Of a stretch of DNA of 64,000 nt, positions 1 to 12,458 are shown piece after piece (the first letter of the stretch is position 1; each line of letters begins with the position of its first letter). This DNA is from Coniferiporia sulphurascens (lineage: Eukaryota > Basidiomycota > Agaricomycetes > Hymenochaetales > Hymenochaetaceae), in the NCBI GenBank assembly GCA_002794785.1, contig NBBA01000013.1, positions 434,001 to 498,000 on the forward strand, given 5' to 3'. The notes below the pieces were generated by a model that ran no database searches, was not told the origin of the DNA, and saw only the letters and a list, made by a program, of their open reading frames with translations. A program made the translations under genes and the position numbers.

Positions 1-1321
1 GGAGGGCAAAGTGTACTATGTCTCGAAGGCGCGCGTTAACCTCGCGAAAAAGAAGTTCTCAAATTTGTCCAATGAATACGAGCTCGGGCTAGAAAAAACT
101 ACTGAGATTGTAGAAGTGCGTCTCAGTCAGAACTTATCTGTCAGGTCCATCTCTGATTCCCGATGACGTCGACAGTGCGAAAATCAAGAAAATGCTCCTC
201 AAGTCAAATATGCGTTCGTACCACTCTCAAATCTGGAAGAGATACAGAAAGATGCCACTTGCGGTAAGTAATGCCTTTTTACTTGCCCACACATTCGAGC
301 TCAAGCACGCAAAAGATTGCATTGGAGTTGTCAAGGAGGTGTCGGATGTCACCGAGATCACATCGAAATCCACAAGCAAACAGGTCAAGAAACGCGAGCT
401 GACCCTTGTGGACCGCTCCGAGTTTTCAGTCCGCCTTACGTTATGGGGAAAGCAGGCTGAAACATACAACGCGGAGGAACATGCTGTCCTCGCATTCAAA
501 GGCGTCAGGGTGGGCGACTTCGGAGGTATGTCCGCTCGTTCGACGGGTTTCAGTAATTCTTAATCGCACCTTAGGCCGCTCGCTATCTATGATCGGCCCA
601 AGTCTAATGAGCGTCAACCCTGACATTCCGGAAGCACACGTGCTTCGGGGATGGTTCGACTCGCTTAGTGCCGTACCGGCCTTTAAATCGCAGACGAGCG
701 GTGTAGGTAGTGGTGGCGGGAACAGCAGCTTCAACCGGAAGGAGATGCGCACCCTCGCGGACGTCAAAGAGTCCCAGATCGGGATGGGCGACAATGCGGA
801 ATACTTCTCTTGTCGGGCGACGATTGTGCACATCAAGGCGGACAACCTGTCGTATCCGGCATGTCCGGGTGGCAACTGCAGCAAGAAGGTCGTTGAGACG
901 AATGAGGGCTGGCGGTGCGAGAAGTGCGACCGCTCGTACGAGAAGCCGGAGTACCGGTACATCATGTCGATGTCGGTTGCGGACCACACCGCGCAGGCTT
1001 GGCTGCAGGGCTTCAACGATGTGGGGATCGCGGTGTTTGGCATGCCCGCAAACCAGCTCAACGAATTGAAGGAGAGGGACGATAACGCGTATAATGCGGT
1101 ACTGGCTAAGGCGAACTGCAATACTTATAACTTCAACTGTCGTGCAAAGCAAGACACTTATAATGTTCGTCGTAGTGGTTTATTTTCTATTGTTGCTAAA
1201 TCTGATATACTGACAGGAAACGACCCGTGTACGCTACGGAATTACGAGGATCGAGGTATTGGACTACAAGACGGAGGCGAAGATGTTGCGGGATGTGTTG
1301 AAGAGCGATTGGGCGAAGTGA
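1..1321 (+). CDS. RFA1: Replication protein A large subunit (RPA70), 3' part
   Basis: Single-stranded DNA-binding subunit of the RPA heterotrimer used in replication, repair and recombination. The gene enters from the left edge, so the N-terminal and probably the first DNA-binding domain are missing. Seen: the end of one OB fold ([12 protein letters not shown]), an intron at about 117-175, a second OB fold around 300-530 ([17 protein letters not shown]), then the C-terminal OB fold with its zinc ribbon, Cys codons at 862, 877, 916 and 925 (C-x4-C ... C-x2-C). A final intron near 1170-1230 leads to the C-terminal [11 protein letters not shown] stretch and a TGA at 1319-1321. These features match the RPA1 family closely. 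Frame and introns are consistent, with no sign of damage. Confidence 0.93.
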
Positions 1322-1520
1322 GACTGCGCTGGTTCCCCCGGCTTGTAACTGTAGTGGTACTCTAGTCGACTGTATATTTACTTCCCGAATCGCTTCTCTG
1401 TTCAATTCGCGTCGGAAGTTCCCATAATTGACTCAACACGTGACGTGAAGGCGCAATTGTCGAGTTCGAGTGCTCTCGCGTCCCCAAGTGTCTCCTCCGG
1501 GACCCTGCTACATCCAGTCT

Positions 1521-4500
1521 ATGCGTCTCTTCCTCCGCGCATGCCCCCGCTGCATTCCGAGGCTTTATAAGCCTTCCCCGCTCCTTTCCCTTGGTGTTCG
1601 TTCTTCTCTTGCCATGTCTCCTCCTTCCCACAAGTTCTTCGTCCCCTCCTTCGACGCTCGTCGCTCCTTCGCGATGCCAGCCGTCGCCCAGGCCACTCAC
1701 CCCGCCTCGCTACATCACCCCCAGCTCATCGAGCCTCAGTTCAGTCCCGAAACCGACCTCGCGGAGGACTCTAAACTCTGGACGTTCGTCCCCGCACATG
1801 GAAGCACGCCGGCACATAGTGTATACACCGCACCGGTCCACAAGTCAGCAGCGGACGACCGCGAGTACCGTATCGTGCGCCTCGAAAACGGGCTACAGAC
1901 CGTTCTTGTTCATGATCCCAGCACGGACAAGGCTGCCGCCAGCCTCGATGTGGCGGTCGGCCACCTAAGTGATCCCGTGAGTCCGTTCAGTCGTTTTACG
2001 TTCCTCTAGAGGACGTCATCATTTCGGGGGGTTGCGTAAGAGTGTTTTGGGCTCAGTACCGGATCGTACCTGTTTACGGTTCGAGCGTGCTCGTGTCGTT
2101 AATCTCCGGGACATGCTATGAATTACGGCATGCGCAGGCCTAGGACGAGACGCGCTGGTCCAAGGGGGAAATTGTCGGGTTCTCCGATTTGTCTACGGCT
2201 CCGCATCCTGTGCTGGCCGAATTCTTGCTAACCGGTGTGCTACTTTTCAGGATGACATCCCCGGCTTAGCTCACTTTTGTGAACATCTCCTATTTATGGT
2301 GAGCAATCAATTTAAAATTATGGCTTTTTTGTACGAATATCAGCATGAACTTGGCCTTTTGGAAGGTTAAGAATTTATACTGATTGGCTTATTTCAGGGG
2401 ACAGAACAGTTTCCTAAGGAAAACGAATATTCGGAGGTAAGTAGAAGCTCGTACTTAAACCATAAAACGCTTGTTAAGTGAACGTCTTAGTATCTTGCGA
2501 AAAATGGAGGCTCGTCAAACGCGTACACTGCTGCCGCCAACACCAACTACTATTTCTCCGTTTCGTCTGGAGCCTTCGGCGGTGCATTAGAGCGCTTCGC
2601 AGGGTTCTTCCACTCACCTTTGTTCTCACCCTCTTGCACGTTACGTGAGCTCAATGCGGTCGACTCGGAGAACAAGAAAAACCTACAAAGTGATATGTGG
2701 CGTATTTTCCAGCTCAATAAGCACCTTTCACAGCCCGGGCATCCCTGGAACAAGTTCGGTACCGGGAATAAGGGGACGCTTACTCAAGCGGCACGCACGG
2801 TCAAACCGGCCACAAAACGTGCTCCGGTGGACAGAGTTAAGGAGAAGCCATCACTGAGTGAGCTATTAGCCGAAGACGGCGGTGTGGCGCCATCGCCAAT
2901 CCCGAGTCGCGTGGCTTCGCCGGCTTTGTCGGTCAGCTCGGCAAGTAGCGAAAACGAAGCGGACGGGGGTACAGTCGGTAGGGAGACCAGAAGACGCTTG
3001 ATGGAATGGTGGAGTAGGGAATACTGCGCCAGCCGAATGAGCCTTACACTTATTGGAAAAGGTGGTTTTTTTTTTGAATGGGCATTCAGAAGGCTAAGTA
3101 TTTTTTTGTATCTAGAATCCCTTGACGAACTCACGCACCTCGCCTCATCACTTTTTTCGCCGATCCAAAATCGTGGACAGGACCCTGCACCCACCATTCC
3201 AGAGCATCCGTTTGGAAAGGACGAGCGTGGTGTATGTTATCTCTCAGTTGCTGAAAAGGAAACGGACTTAGCGTGTATTTGAATTGACAGACTATTATCC
3301 ACGTCAAGACGATCATGGACTTTTACGCATTTGAACTCTCCTTCCCCTTACCTTACCAAGCTCCTCATTGGCGTGTCAAGCCGGCAAATTTCCTTTCCCA
3401 TTATGTTGGACACGAAGGCTCTGGCTCGTTACACGCGTACCTGAAGAACAAAGGCTGGATTACTTCCTTAAGTGCGGGCCCGCAGAACCTTGCTCGCGGG
3501 TTCGCGATGTTCAAGCTGACTGTCCATATGACGAAAGAGGGCTTCCGTGCGTTTTTGTTAGCTTTTAGGATTTCCAATTTCGCTGAGCTTCCTTCTAATG
3601 ATTAGAGAATTACCGTGAGGTTCTCCTTGCCTGCTACAAATACCTTAGTCTCTTGCGATCATCCGAACTTCCTGCATGGGCCCAAAGCGAAATTCAACAG
3701 CTTGCCGCACTTCGTTTCCGTTTTGCGGAGAAGCGTCGTTCAGAAAACTACGCGACTTGGATTTCGGAGCACATGAAGCACCCGACGCCGCGCTCGCTCT
3801 TACTAAGTGGACCCATACTTACATGGGATTGGGACGAGCAGCTTGTTCGCGAAACGCTCGCGGTCTAATCGTTGAAAATGGTCGCGTCGTCGTGATGGCG
3901 AAGGACCACAGTGGTGTGGGCCAGGCGGGCCCCTGGTTGAATGAGCCATGGTACGGGACCGAGTATACTGTGAAGAAGCTAGAAGAGGATTTCGTTGCTT
4001 TGGTAAGGGTCGACGTGCTTTACAACCCTGCATCGGAAACTCACTACTTCGTTAGGCGCGCGAGCCTAATAATATCCCGGAGCTTTTCCTTCCAGGGCCA
4101 AATGAGTTTATTCCATCAAATGTGGAGGTAGACAAGAAGGAGGCTCCTGAGGTAATCCACTTCCTAAAAATTTTCCGTGTTCAATGTTAACTTTATATTC
4201 TATTGCAGCCCCTTAAGCGACCCGTACTCATCAAACAGACTCCTTTGACCGAAATTTGGCACAAGAAAGATGACCAATTTTGGGTTCCTCGTGCGCAAGT
4301 AATGATCGAGGCTCGAACGTAAGCTCCTTTACGGCAATTGATGTGTTGGTCCTAGATCGATCCATCTTGCGTTCCTCTTTAGGCCCGCTGTATCGTCCTC
4401 CGCGCGCGCATCCGTTATGTCACGGCTTTACGCAGATCTCGTTAAGGATGCACTTAACGAGTACGCTTATGATGCGGAAAATGCCGGATTAAATTATGAC

Positions 4501-6106
4501 TTTGGGGCGACGATGCTAGGGATATATATCAGTTTAAGCGGATATAACGACAAATTAGATGTACTTGCCCAGCACGTTTTAGAGAAGGTTAAAGGACTAG
4601 AGATAAAGGAAGACAGGCTAGCGGTTATGAAAGAACAGGTGCGTTGTGGTATTTCCCTCTTCAATTTAGATCTTGACAATCCCTCTGTTCTACCAAGGTT
4701 AAACAACAATGGGAGAATTACTTCCTTGGCCAAACATATCAGCTTTCGGACTATTATGGTAGACATATTTTGTCAGACCGGCAATTTACCCTCACGGAGA
4801 AGCTTGCGGAAATTGAGAGTGAGCGCGTCATCTTAAATTTGTTTAAAACGCTACAAGTTGCTGAAGGCTCCCACAGGCATTACTGCTGAGGAAATGCGCG
4901 GGTTTACTCAAGAGCTTCTTTCGCAGTTCAAATATATCGTCCTGGCGAATGGAAACATCCGGGAGGAGGTAAGCTGATACCTATCATGCCCAGTCAACTT
5001 GATGTTGATCACGCTAAAGGACGCTACCCGTATTGCCTCTATGGCGGAGAGTATACTCGGATCACAGTCCCTTCCAGAGGACAAACTTCCTAGAGAACTT
5101 ACGCGTCTTCTGCCCAAAGGTATGAACATTTTCACTTACTACGACGTGTTGCTGATATGTGATGGTAGCCTGTAACTACGTCTGGGAGCTTCCCATTCCC
5201 AATCCCAACCAAGTCAACGCCAGCATTTCGTACTATTGTCACGTCGGAAACATTGCCGACGCTCGTCTGCGCACAACGTTCCGTTTGTTGGTACAAATCA
5301 TCAGCGAGCCTTGCTACAATGTTTTACGGACAAAAGAGCAGCTGGGCTATGTTGTCTTCTCTTCGGCGTGGCAAAGGACCGAATCTATTGGCTTGCGAAT
5401 CCTCGTGCAATCGGAGAAGGACCCGAAATATCTCGAATCACGTGTCGAGGCATTCCTCGTGCACATGCGTGGAGTCCTCGAAACGATGAGTGATTCGGAG
5501 TTTGACGAACAAAAGAAGGGTCTCGCCAGTAAATGGATGGAGAAACTGAAAAACATGAATGAGGAGACATCACGCTTCTGGCAACATATTGAGTCGGGCT
5601 ATCTCGACTTCAACCGCCGTGAGCGCGATACCGCGCTACTCGAAAGCGCAACAAAGGCCGATGTGCTCGCCATGTTCACGGAATACATCGACCCTGCGTC
5701 GTCCTCCAGGTCAAAGCTCTCGGTCCATTTACGGCCCCAGAAAGCCCCCGCGCGCAAGCTCAGTCTTCCTGCCGCGCAGGCCTTCTTGATGTCGCTTCGC
5801 GCAGCAGGCGTTGCCGCAGACGAAGAAGCGTTCCTAGCACAGTGCGCGGACGAACCGGCCGTTGCGGCTGTCAAGGCACACTGGAAAGGTGTGCTCCACA
5901 CGCAATCTGGCGTCCCTGCAGAAGAGCTTCTCTCAGAGCTTGAGGACCTTGCGCTCAAGTTCCCTGCGGTCGGTCAGGGTGCCGTCGAGCTCGGTCCGAA
6001 TGCAGTGCTCATCTCAGATAGCGCTGCCTTCAGGGCTGGCCTCGAGCTCTCAGGGCCTGCAAAGCCTGTGGATGAGTCACTCGCCCTACCCTTGTCGAAA
6101 TTCTAA
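1521..6106 (+). CDS. STE23: Insulin-degrading-enzyme-like M16A metalloprotease (STE23/IDE family)
   Basis: Zinc peptidase expected to degrade small peptides and, in yeast, to help mature a-factor pheromone. The inverted zinc motif HFCEH lies at 2272-2286 and the downstream acidic ligand region reads NAVDSE near 2655. Many short introns split the gene. Further family blocks seen are the GHEGSGSLHAYL segment (about 3410), WYGTEYTV (about 3955), and the C-terminal half with EQLGYVVFS at about 5340, ending at TAA 6106. Start: ATG 1521 gives an Arg-rich, presequence-like N-terminus (MRLFLRACPR). ATG 1614 is an alternative, because a TATAA-like element lies at about 1566-1570 just upstream of it. 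An unusual Ser/Pro-rich stretch of about 60 residues is inserted at about 2820-2990, between the GTGN and RRRLMEWW blocks. Confidence 0.92.
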
Positions 6107-8039
6107 GCACTCAGTGTCGCAGTCGGCATTTGCTATTATGCCGGCGCTAAACGCAAGCAGCTATTTATTCCCGCTATCCCGCTACTCCTCTTTCGTCATA
6201 CATACTATTTTAGCTATCGTTATACTTTGTCGGGGCAGTGAATCGTGGGATCGTCCCTTATCATGCTTTCGGACTTTTGCGAGACTTACACATTTATCAA
6301 CGGAATCTAATATTCAAGCTTCTGACTCGCCTATATATGCTTTGATGTCTGTGTACAAATTACTTTAGCCAAATAGACGTCCCGTGGCTGCGTGATTTTT
6401 TGATCCCAGTACTATCGTGTGATCTTACAAGTATCTTACATTCGCATTTGAGCTTACAAAAACTACTTCGAAATTCATGTAGACTCAGCTATGTAACAGT
6501 GAATGCAAAACTTTCTTTGTAAAAAATTGCATTGGTGTGAAGTCATTGTCAAAATACATGTTTTTTCGGTCTGTAGAAGTCTTTTGGGACCACCGGCTCA
6601 CACAGTATGTGTGCATATCAGCAGATATATTGTATTAAACCTATTTGTTAGATATCAGGTCATGTAATTGTGCTATTCCGAGAGGAATAGCTCATTGTGG
6701 TGCATAGAAAGAGAGGAATTTATCTAAATGGTGACAAAAGGTGACAGAATGCACCCCGCATTCTGTTCCATTTAAAACTCCGCTAGCATCCGGTGCTGAG
6801 TTTTTGCTTGATGCCGAGTGTCTATCAGTCGGAGTTTCAACAGTTTCCGTGACAGAGAGTGACCAAAATTTTGTAAGAGGGGGCACCTTCATTCTGGGAG
6901 ATTCTGCTTATCAAAAACTATCCGGAAAATTTCTGGAGATAGATAATTGCAAGTACATTATAAATGTCAAGAAAGAGGAAAATGAATGAAACTTTGAGTG
7001 CTGTAGAGGCAAATACATTTGTAAGAGGGTCACACAGTAGAGGGACAAAGACACCTCGACATTTGGCAGGATAATTAATAAGAGCTAATGACTCAGTCCT
7101 GCGCATAGCATCCATCAAATGCGCCATCACTATTACCATCAATAGTGCCATCACTTCTTTGTACTCCTAAACAGCTTAACAGCAAGCAAAATGGTAATAA
7201 CTCAGCAGACGACCCTGTTGCGAATGTGGCCTCTTCTTTGTCCAAACAAAGGACCACAGCCAACCACGTACTCGTATTCAGGACCACACAGGACCACACA
7301 ATGCGACTCAAACATGTACACATCCGATACCGCCGTGCGATGCGGACGTACGACTAATTGCAGACCAGTCAACATTGATGCAGTGAGCTTTGCTGATATC
7401 GAGTGTGCACAATCCATATCCCCAAAGACTGCGTCATCAAGATCTGTCGTGTCGAGCGACCCGTAGACGCCGTGCAGCTCCGTTTCACCGGGCGACACGA
7501 TCCATCCCGTCTGAAACTCGCTATAATCCCGCCGGTGCTGACCATCAACACCCTCATTGCGCTGCAGAAGCAGACACGAGTCATCCGGAAAATGGACCAA
7601 AAGTGTATCGTCCGCCTGATCCGCAACGGTACCGTCTCGACGCCTGCGCAGTGGTGTGTTCGTATGATCCTTCATCCAAAGCCGGGCAAAAAGCGCGAAA
7701 CAACGCGTGCGCGCCCTAATATTGAGATTAATCAGACAGCTCGACACCACAGTGTCGGACAACGATAAGTAACACAACAAAGAAAAGACAAGTGCTAGTG
7801 ATAAGGAAGAAAAGTTGGAAAGAGAGAGTGAGGCAAACAGAGGAGAGGATATGGATAATGCGAGATTGCACTGACAAAATAGCATGTTCGACCGAAAAGC
7901 GATAAAAAGGTGGTTCTCCCAAAAGCGACAACATTTCATTTCCGTCCCGCATTCTTGTTGGAAGGCTGAGCTATCGGTCGACCATCTGGACCAACTAAGG
8001 CGACGATGATGATTAGTTGATAAGGTCGTATCATCATTA
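6107..8039. other. Intergenic region with no assignable gene
   Basis: The first 600 bases are AT-rich, presumably the 3' flank of the M16 protease gene. From about 7200 to 7940 both strands stay open: a minus-strand frame of about 245 codons, and a plus-strand frame of about 121 codons with GC-rich third positions. I recognise neither product. The minus frame begins without a convincing domain. An open frame at 6741-6989 starts with GTG, not ATG. Short direct repeats (TGTAAGAGGG near 6870 and 7019; a tandem AGGACCACAC near 7280) are present but do not outline an element. Confidence 0.4.
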
Positions 8040-8469
8040 CTACGACTTACTCTGTGGAGGTTGGAAGTTGAGTTCTCGCCGAAACAAAAGAACGTGTGGT
8101 TCCGGTGCTATAGATACGAACAGGTTGTCAGTCAAACGGGGGTCGTTTAGAGCCAGCAGACTCACTGTGCACTTCGTAATGAACCCATCCAAGGCTCTGG
8201 GTGATGCCGATACTACGCCATTCCTTCTCAGTCAGGAGGCGCAGAGTCCCTGTGTCGTCTTGGTTGAAGAATTGCTTCGGGACAAGCTTAAGCAAAGGCT
8301 TGGGCAAGATGACATGTCGGTATTCGAATTTATCATCGCAATAACGTTCTGAGTAATGAATTCTTCAAAGAGTCAGTTCCCGCCTTCAACATACCCGGTA
8401 AAGCGGTGCTTACTTGTCGACGTATTCTTCCCATCTCTTGAGAGCGTCGGCCTTGGACATTTGCGCCAT
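8040..8469 (-). CDS. CKS1: Cyclin-dependent kinase regulatory subunit (CKS1/Suc1)
   Basis: Small adaptor that binds Cdk1 and docks phosphorylated substrates during the cell cycle. Three exons: 8414-8469, 8166-8362 and 8040-8107, with introns of 51 and 58 bp. Their sum is 321 nt, exactly 107 codons including the TAG. The product of 106 residues starts [19 protein letters not shown] and contains the family blocks [53 protein letters not shown] and [16 protein letters not shown] and the GITQSLGW block belong to the phosphate-binding surface conserved in the family. ATG 8460 is an alternative start. No exon is conspicuous alone, so the gene is easy to miss. Confidence 0.95.
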
Positions 8470-8920
8470 GTAGCACGGTGGTGGTGGAAAGTGGCAGAAC
8501 TTGGGGATGGGTGTGACAAGAGTGCGCGCTTAACAGACGCGTCAGGTCACACAAGTTCGCAATTTGCCGGCCCTCGAGGTTTAGGGTCACCAGCGTATCT
8601 CTCTCGTAACGACTCCTGCTTCCTCCCCTCTCTGCTTTACGCTTCAGTCCAGAACTGAATATAATGAAAGCATTTCAATTAAGCAATTACGCCAAGACGA
8701 CGATATCCGTGATGCGTTATATATACATGCGTGCAGCCCAGGATCTACCCAAAACGCTAAGATAACAACTACATATATAAATTAAGAATGGGGAGAGGTA
8801 GTAATGCCGAAATGAAACACTAAAGCGAGAAATAACGATATTAATAAGACTTTTTAGGTCCGATGCTTGTACACTTTCGTCTGGACGACCAAGAACCAGT
8901 CAGGAAGAAGCAATGAATTG
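8470..8920. other. Intergenic: CKS1 5' flank and IDO 3' flank
   Basis: This holds the presumed CKS1 promoter and the 3' end of the dioxygenase gene, both transcribed leftwards. I see no coding exon. An AT-rich stretch with TATATA-type runs lies at about 8710-8850. Confidence 0.5.
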
Positions 8921-10445
8921 TTAAAGAATAGCTCTGCGTGTCGCATCGCGACCCGCTTTCAGTAGCGTTGAAAGCTCGTTTCCGCCAGTTCCTCGAATTG
9001 GACCGTTTTCCGATGACTCTCTTTGCTCCTTCGCCATTGCCGCCATCACTGGACATTTGTAACGGGCCGTTTTCGACATGGTGACAATGTAAAGACAGGC
9101 GACTCGGATATGGTGGTCCCGGAATTTCTTCAACGCCATAACCGCGGCGTTGTACGGTTCACGGAGCGCTGGCGTCTGGCGCGCAAGCTCACGAAGGGGG
9201 CGGGGGGAGTTTTGCAGATATTGCAAATACTCTCGGTGCGAACCAGGCATATAACGCCGCCTGAATGGCAATCGTGAGCACATCGCAATCGAAGGCTCAA
9301 AGCAGTGACAAGCTTACATTCGCTCCATAAACCCGTGCTCAGCTTTCTGGTTGTCTTCGGACGGTGCTGGGTGTCTTCTTTGGGATAATTTGTGGTCGAT
9401 GTCGAGCCAGATGTCGAGCGTGTGGACCGTAGTGCTTTGACCCCCGGATGGGCCGCTGAGGTCAAGCCGATCGGACTCGTCAACGCCCTCGAAAACCCAC
9501 CCAGGAGAGGTCGGTCCCCCCGCATCCGACCCATAAACCACGGGCGAACATTCCAATGAAATACATGTGGGTCGCAGCCGGCGCGCACACCTTGCGTAAT
9601 GTCACTGAGTTCGCCGATAAGGCTCGTTACGCGCTGCAAATCCCTCGAGATTTTCCAGATAGCGGAGTTATCGGTGACGTTGGGGAGACTATGGAATTCT
9701 TCGATAATGTGCAGGAGCTCAACTCCGCGCAGCTCGACGCTCGCGGACGTCCGGTAAAATTCTTCTTCGTCTTCTGTGCCCGAAAAGAGGTGTTGAAAGC
9801 GTATGTTATCAAGCGTCATGGGCAGCTCGGGATTTATAGGGCTCGCATTCCAGAGGACGGTGTCGGCATAGGTCAAAACGGGAGCAATGCCAAGCAACTT
9901 GGAGACTCGTGTGAGAGGGATGGCGAGTGTCTTGGGGATAACAAACGGAGACGTAGTTCCAGCGGGTGGGGTCGAATGCACGTAGAAGTGCATCAGGAAT
10001 GTAAGGACAAGGTGAGCTCGTTGGAGCATACGCCTGTTGTCCTCAATCGTCTGGGTGGATAGGAGCGGACCCTAGCAACAAGCGAAGAAATAGTCAGCAT
10101 TGACGAAAAACAACAATGTGTTCTGAAATGAATTACTTCACGAATTCTTTGGCGCCATACTTCGCCTCCCATGCGCCTTTCTAGGGCCTCTTCGGTAATG
10201 TCCTCTCCCAGACTGAGGACGTCTGGGGCCTCATCGAGTGCCCGTTCCCAAAACTCGAACGCAAGGGGGAGCCGTCGCAAAGGGTAGGCGGGCAGGAAAC
10301 CATTCTCTCGGTCAATGTCGAATTCAGCGTTTGATTTTGGTGCCTCTATGCTGTTGGCTCGCATCCTATGGAGGAGGTCGGTCAGGACGGAAGTGCCCAT
10401 GCGGAGAAGCTGAGGCGGGGTCAAGACATGATGAATGTAGTCCAT
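8921..10445 (-). CDS. IDO: Indoleamine 2,3-dioxygenase, with an apparent 1-nt frameshift
   Basis: Heme enzyme opening the indole ring of tryptophan to N-formylkynurenine, first step of the kynurenine pathway. Exons: 10137-10445, 9318-10071 and 8921-9260, with introns of 65 and 57 bp and clean GT-AG ends. Family blocks: GFLPAYPLRRLP and FWERAL in exon 1; ILTYAD-like VLTYADTVLWN, CDPHVF and RPWF in exon 2; then SGPSGGQS, TLDIWLDIDH, RRYMPGSHR, FRDHH (His expected to be the proximal heme ligand) and GTGGNEL. Upstream of about 9530 the protein is in one frame, downstream in another; exon lengths sum to 1403, one short of a multiple of three. No GT-AG intron can bridge it. The gene may be broken, or one G is missing from the assembly in the run at 9530-9532. 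ATG 10445 is the first in frame. Confidence 0.93.
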
Positions 10446-10526
10446 GGCTTGGTAGAGGGAGTTTGGAGTGGATGAAGGAATAGGTGGGTAGTGAATATGG
10501 ATGCTGGGATGATATTGACCGCTTCG

Positions 10527-10534
10527 CCTTTATA
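10527..10534 (-). promoter_or_regulatory. TATA box of the IDO gene
   Basis: The minus strand reads TATAAAGG about 82 bp upstream of the dioxygenase start codon. This is a normal spacing for a fungal TATA promoter with a short leader. Confidence 0.5.
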
Positions 10535-12458
10535 GCTTGTGGAGGTTACGGCTTTTTGTGTTTACCATATTTTCCACTATTATCTAAGGCAGGGCATATA
10601 TCCCGTCAAAGCCGCTGTGCATAGCACCGCTGATGAATTACATCACCCCGCTCGGTTCAGCTCTTGACTCGACTGCAAATGGAATACAGTCGCATGTTGG
10701 CTCTCGTGGCCCGACTTGAGTTCTCGACCAAGTACGAAAGCGCCTCTTGCTAGGGACCCAGATATGCTTCCCCAGGCATATACCATAAGAACATTAATTT
10801 CCCCAGTTTGACAAACGGAGGGTCCATGCCCACTGCCAGATGCATAGCTAACCCAAAATGAGGAGAATGAGGAAGCGTTTCAACCTGTTCTCCGTCGTGT
10901 GGGCCTAGAGGCGCAGTCGTGACCGCGCATCCGCAGGCTCACGGACGGAGTCATCATTCCAGGTTGCCTATTTGCGCTGGCGACGGGTGAGACCACTGAT
11001 AGTGTTGTTTTACTCGAAAGTCGCGATACGTACCTGTGGATGATGGCGATTTGAAGCGCGCGTCCCTCCGAGTCTGATCTCGGGGCTGTGCTCAGGGTGA
11101 TACGAGACCCGTGCTTCGCCGCTTCCCTGATCATGGAGGGTCCAACCCCGGCCCTTTGGCGGGCACGAGTTTCCGCGACTATTTGGGTCAGCGCAGCGGC
11201 TCCTAATTTGAACGCCCGCTGGAGGACTAACTGTTGAACATAAATGCTTCCTTCTGCCGGGCTCGTCGGTATCACAGGGCAGCATCAGCTAATCACGCAC
11301 GCGTGAAGGCTAGCCCCGATGAACTCCGACAAGTTCGCCTAGCCATTAGGGATAATTGTGAACATACTGAACACATTCGAAGGACCATAAAAGGTATAAC
11401 AATACGTTCCGCGTTAATCGCCTTGAGAAGTATGCGGTTTCCGGGTAGGACTTACTTTATTCGGAGATGTGTACGTGTGAGTCAGGCGGCGCGCCAGGAT
11501 CTTTCCTATGACTAGTAGTACAGGGCTCCGGTGTAGACATTCATTTCATCATTGTATTGATTTGCAGCCAGGTAGTCACAGCCCTGGTGCATGGCATCTG
11601 CCCGTCCAAGGATGAGGGAAGCAGAAGCCACGAAAATAAAAAAATAAACGTCTAAATATACGTGTACCCGTGCTGCTTCCAACTCGTCCGCCAGCCCGCC
11701 CGGTACGACGCTGTATCAGCCTCCGACGATTTAAAAAATACCTAGCCACTGCTCCCTGGAAGCGACCGCGATGTTAGAGTCGGCCTCGACGCCTTCTGAT
11801 GCCATCCGATCTCGTGCGTCCGCAACGGCAACCGTGGCTGCAGCCTGTACCTCCCCTGGGCTGGAAATAAACCAACATGATCCAGTGATTCTTTTCCTTT
11901 CTACTCAGGTCGGGCGCGCCCGGGCTCACTAAACAACGCAGCTGGCCAGCTAGCACGCAGGTCTGAGCTCTGTGCAAAGAGCGTGAACTTGAAACTCGGA
12001 CTCCTGGATCGCCGCCCGGGAGGGTAGCAAGCAACAGGGAGCATACGTTTTGAGAAGGGCGGGTTCCAGTTCTCCCACTAATTCTCAAGCCTTTCCCCCG
12101 CGTGAGAGTAGGGCGCGATGGCCCTAGCCTCGAGGCCCCGAGCCCGCGCAGCCATCCCCAACCATTTTGAGCGGGAGTCGAGACGGTTTGCAAGCTTATA
12201 GCCACTGGCGAGTCACGACTCGGAGCAGCTGAAACGCAGCCAGAGAGCACCACGCGAGCCATCGTCGCCACCGCCGCCGCACAGCACAGAGACTGATACT
12301 GGAAACTACTTACCACCGATGGATTTACGGTCGTCGACTGGCGACAATCCCCACTCTGTCGGCAAGGGCTTGCCGCAACATTTGCGATGCCCGATGATTG
12401 ACGTTATGATTTAACATTAGATGACTAAGCTACTCCCGCACCCCGGCCTCCACTACAC
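10535..12458. other. Gene-poor region
   Basis: No recognisable gene. A minus-strand frame at 10880-11275 and a plus-strand frame at 11234-11515 lack domains; the minus one also lacks an ATG. A minus-strand frame at 11774-12316 opens with GTG. Its first ATG is at 12262 and would give 162 residues rich in Arg, Gly and Ser; the same stretch is also open on the plus strand from ATG 11772. Both look like chance frames in GC-rich DNA, although a lineage-specific gene cannot be excluded. Confidence 0.4.

Noticed and set aside
6741..6989. Small plus-strand gene
   Set aside because: First codon is GTG, no intron-supported ATG, AT-rich surroundings.
9556..10062. Plus-strand frame of 168 codons
   Set aside because: It is the antisense of IDO exon 2, which has clear family motifs.
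11774..12316. Minus-strand frame of 180 codons
   Set aside because: It opens with GTG, has no domain and lies in GC-rich DNA that is open on both strands; not strong enough for a gene call.
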